From: Eubacteriales bacterium
GTDB taxonomy: Bacteria > Bacillota > Clostridia > Christensenellales > CAG-138
Assembly: GCA_021373115.1 (NCBI GenBank)
Contig: JAJFTI010000036.1
Coordinates: 76,524-140,523, forward strand
Direction of reading: 5' to 3'
Length of the DNA: 64,000 nt
Shown one piece after another: positions 62,698 through 64,000 of this stretch. The position numbers and the translations under genes are program-made. The notes beneath the pieces were generated by a model. It did no database searches, was not told the DNA's origin, and worked only from the letters and a program-made list of their open reading frames with translations. Positions within the stretch are counted from its first letter, which is position 1; every line of letters begins with the position of its first letter.

Positions 62698-62777
62698 GCG
62701 TTCGCCACTTATGCGGGTTTCTTCCCCATGCGGCCTGTTTCCATGCGCGGTTTATACGAACATGGAAAGGAATCGTT

Positions 62778-63341
62778 ATGCAAACCCTGCGCTGGACGCT
62801 CCGCGTCCTCTCCCTGCCCCGTTTTACGAAAACTTGTCCCCACTGCGGCGGTCAATATTACGAAAACAGCGGCCGGTTTCGCGTCAATGCGAACGGCAAG
62901 CGTCTCGATATCTGGCTTGTCTGCCGCTGTGAACACTGTAAATCCATCTGGAATCTCTCGGTTTTCGAGCGGATCGACCGCGCGGCGCTCTGCCAAGCCG
63001 ACTATATGGGATACCTCGAAAACAGCGAATCCCTCGTCCTGCGGCATGTGTTCGATCCCGCATTTTGCGCAAAGAACCGTGCGGTACTCGATCCTGGATC
63101 GCTGGATTATGCTGTTTCCGGCGTTCTTCCCCGCGCGGGCGAAGCGGCGCGCGTGGAAGCTGCCTGTGCATACGCGTTGCCCATCCCCGCCGCCGGCGTA
63201 ATCGGCAGAACGCTCGGGCTTTCGCTTTCCGGCGTACGCAGGCTCTGCGAATCCGGCTTGCTGACGCTGCCCGGCGACCCGCGCAACATAAAGGCAAATA
63301 CCGGTTTTTCGTTTACGCTCCAGGAAGGCTGGCACGGCTGA
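62778..63341 (+). CDS. DUF1062-family protein
   Basis: A 187-residue protein with an N-terminal four-cysteine zinc-ribbon (CPHCG ... CRCEHC, about residues 19-58) and a C-terminal part with a helix-turn-helix-like segment (VIGRTLGLSLSGVRRLCESGLL). This layout fits DUF1062, which I recall as an uncharacterised Bacillota family. AAAGGA precedes the ATG at 62778; in-frame upstream codons lie in the structured RNA and are rejected. The gene is reached by read-through of the terminator at 62661-62697 or by a closer promoter that I do not see. Function unknown; a DNA- or RNA-binding role is possible. Confidence 0.8.
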   Translation: MQTLRWTLRVLSLPRFTKTCPHCGGQYYENSGRFRVNANGKRLDIWLVCRCEHCKSIWNLSVFERIDRAALCQADYMGYLENSESLVLRHVFDPAFCAKNRAVLDPGSLDYAVSGVLPRAGEAARVEAACAYALPIPAAGVIGRTLGLSLSGVRRLCESGLLTLPGDPRNIKANTGFSFTLQEGWHG

Positions 63342-63353
63342 AGGCTGCTGCAT

Positions 63354-63387
63354 AAAACAGGCATCCGTCAAAAAAGACGGATGCCTG
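63354..63387 (-). terminator. Terminator of metY
   Basis: Arms CAGGCATCCGTC (63358-63369) and GACGGATGCCTG (63376-63387), followed on the minus strand by TTTTATG. It lies 18 bases after the metY stop and may also slow plus-strand transcription. Confidence 0.85.
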
Positions 63388-63405
63388 AATGCGATTCCGT
63401 TCTGC

Positions 63406-64000
63406 TTAAATACGGTCGAAGGCCTGCTTCAGGTCGGCGAGGATATCGTCAATATGCTCCGTGCCAATCGAAAGCCGGATCGTCGTGGGCTGAATGCCCG
63501 CGTTGAGCAGTTCCTCTTCGTTCATCTGCGAGTGCGTGGTGGACGCGGGATGAATCACAAGCGACTTGACATCCGCAACGTTTGCCAGCAGCGAGAAGAG
63601 TTCCAGCGACTCCGTGAACTTCTGCGCCTGTTCGCGTGTCCCGTTCAATTCAAACGTAAAGATCGAGCCGCCGCCGTTTGGATAATAGCGGTCGTACAGT
63701 CTCTTCTCGCCGCCTTTCGAGAGCGACGGGTGATTGACGCGCTTCACCTTCGGATGCTTTTTAAGAAACGCCACTACCGCAAGCGCGTTTTCCACGTGCC
63801 GCTCAACCCGCAGCGAGAGCGTTTCTATGCCCTGCAGCAGCAGGAAGGAATGGAAGGGCGAAATGCACGCGCCGGTATCCCGCATGAGCGTGGTGCGAAT
63901 CTTCGTTACATAGGCTGCCGGACCGGCCGCATCCGCAAACACGATGCCGTGGTAGGAAGGGTTCGGCTTGCTCAATCCCGGAAACTTGTCGTTTTGCTTC
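63406..64000 (-). CDS. metY: O-acetylhomoserine sulfhydrylase, C-terminal part
   Basis: PLP enzyme of the Cys/Met gamma family, making homocysteine (or cystathionine) from O-acetylhomoserine. Only the last 197 codons are in the window; the frame is open at base 64000. Family signatures seen: DTGACISPFHSFLLLQGIETLSLR, HPKVKRVNHPSL and LFSLLANVADVKSLVIHPASTTHSQM followed by GTEHIDDILADL. These match the MetY subgroup (length after the PLP lysine, VADVKSLVIHP) more than MetB. With cysK elsewhere in the window it belongs to sulfur assimilation. The upstream control region, where a SAM riboswitch is common, is outside the window. Confidence 0.93.
   Translation of the reverse strand, partial: KQNDKFPGLSKPNPSYHGIVFADAAGPAAYVTKIRTTLMRDTGACISPFHSFLLLQGIETLSLRVERHVENALAVVAFLKKHPKVKRVNHPSLSKGGEKRLYDRYYPNGGGSIFTFELNGTREQAQKFTESLELFSLLANVADVKSLVIHPASTTHSQMNEEELLNAGIQPTTIRLSIGTEHIDDILADLKQAFDRI

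Noticed and set aside
62530..62700. Resemblance of GGAGAGTA to the start of the tetrahydrofolate riboswitch
   Set aside because: The conserved downstream parts of that riboswitch are absent, and the stems do not match; the segment is kept only as an unclassified RNA.
1..64000. tRNA, rRNA, CRISPR, IS elements, prophage and attachment sites
   Set aside because: Looked for tRNA T-loop and acceptor signatures, repeated spacers, transposase motifs and phage genes; none was found by eye. A tRNA or degenerate element could still be missed without a search tool.

Overview
The window reads as ordinary chromosome of a GC-rich member of the Clostridia (Bacillota), probably an uncultured gut or anaerobic lineage. 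The reasons are a T-box leader on a branched-chain amino acid operon, Gram-positive style promoters (TTGACA/TATAAT) and Shine-Dalgarno sites, GTP-type PEP carboxykinase, a membrane pyrophosphatase, Na+-pump decarboxylase subunits, an Rrf2/CymR-type cysteine regulator, and clostridial gene families of unknown function (DUF6179/DUF6323, DUF1062, a zinc-ribbon protein). No rRNA, tRNA, CRISPR array, prophage or intact insertion sequence was recognised. One low-GC gene at about 35.8-37.0 kb looks foreign.

Layout. 1-4.8 kb: T-box controlled cimA-ilvB-ilvD (minus strand, ilvD cut by the left edge), making isoleucine from pyruvate through citramalate. 4.9-7.2 kb: two small genes and an MFS drug exporter behind an eight-codon leader peptide with an Arg-x-Arg end and two terminator hairpins, an arrangement like antibiotic-sensing ribosome-stalling leaders. 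7.2-12.9 kb: tcdA, Rrf2 regulator, cysK, xdhC-like, tex. 13-18.2 kb: an esterase, an EAL and a GGDEF protein, a zinc-ribbon gene whose 3' end is duplicated, and a short promoter-terminator RNA unit. 18.2-20.1 kb: pckA. 20.7-30.4 kb: a LacI-type regulator followed by a sugar operon (L-fucose isomerase, two FGGY kinases, SDR and zinc-type dehydrogenases, PHP phosphoesterase) with no visible aldolase or transporter. 30.5-35.6 kb: SulP transporter, phosphotransferase, GH3 glycosidase. 35.8-37.0 kb: orphan low-GC gene. 37.2-42.4 kb: DEAD-box helicase with a long leader, NYN-domain protein, membrane protein, MarR operon with a flavin-reductase-like protein. 42.5-43.3 kb: a heliorhodopsin. 43.5-49.2 kb: a stand-alone FakA-like domain, then a two-component system plus MacA/MacB-like ABC exporter. 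49.4-54.3 kb: DUF6179/DUF6323 pair, a third c-di-GMP protein, a frameshifted pentapeptide-repeat gene, and a polytopic membrane protein. 54.3-56.6 kb: a candidate small RNA with C-rich single strands, then a TetR regulator with twin operators controlling a small flavin electron-transfer operon. 56.7-60.2 kb: membrane pyrophosphatase and Na+-translocating decarboxylase gamma and beta subunits. 60.7-64 kb: toroid-fold protein, OGG-type DNA glycosylase, a free-standing structured RNA of about 175 nt, a DUF1062 gene, and the 3' part of metY.

The most distinctive findings are the ErmD-type leader peptide in front of the exporter, several apparent promoter-to-terminator noncoding RNA units (minus 18.0 kb, plus 50.8 kb, plus 54.3 kb, plus 62.5 kb), the heliorhodopsin, and the unusual sugar operon. 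Coordinates of promoters and hairpins were read by eye; no folding, homology search or expression data were available.
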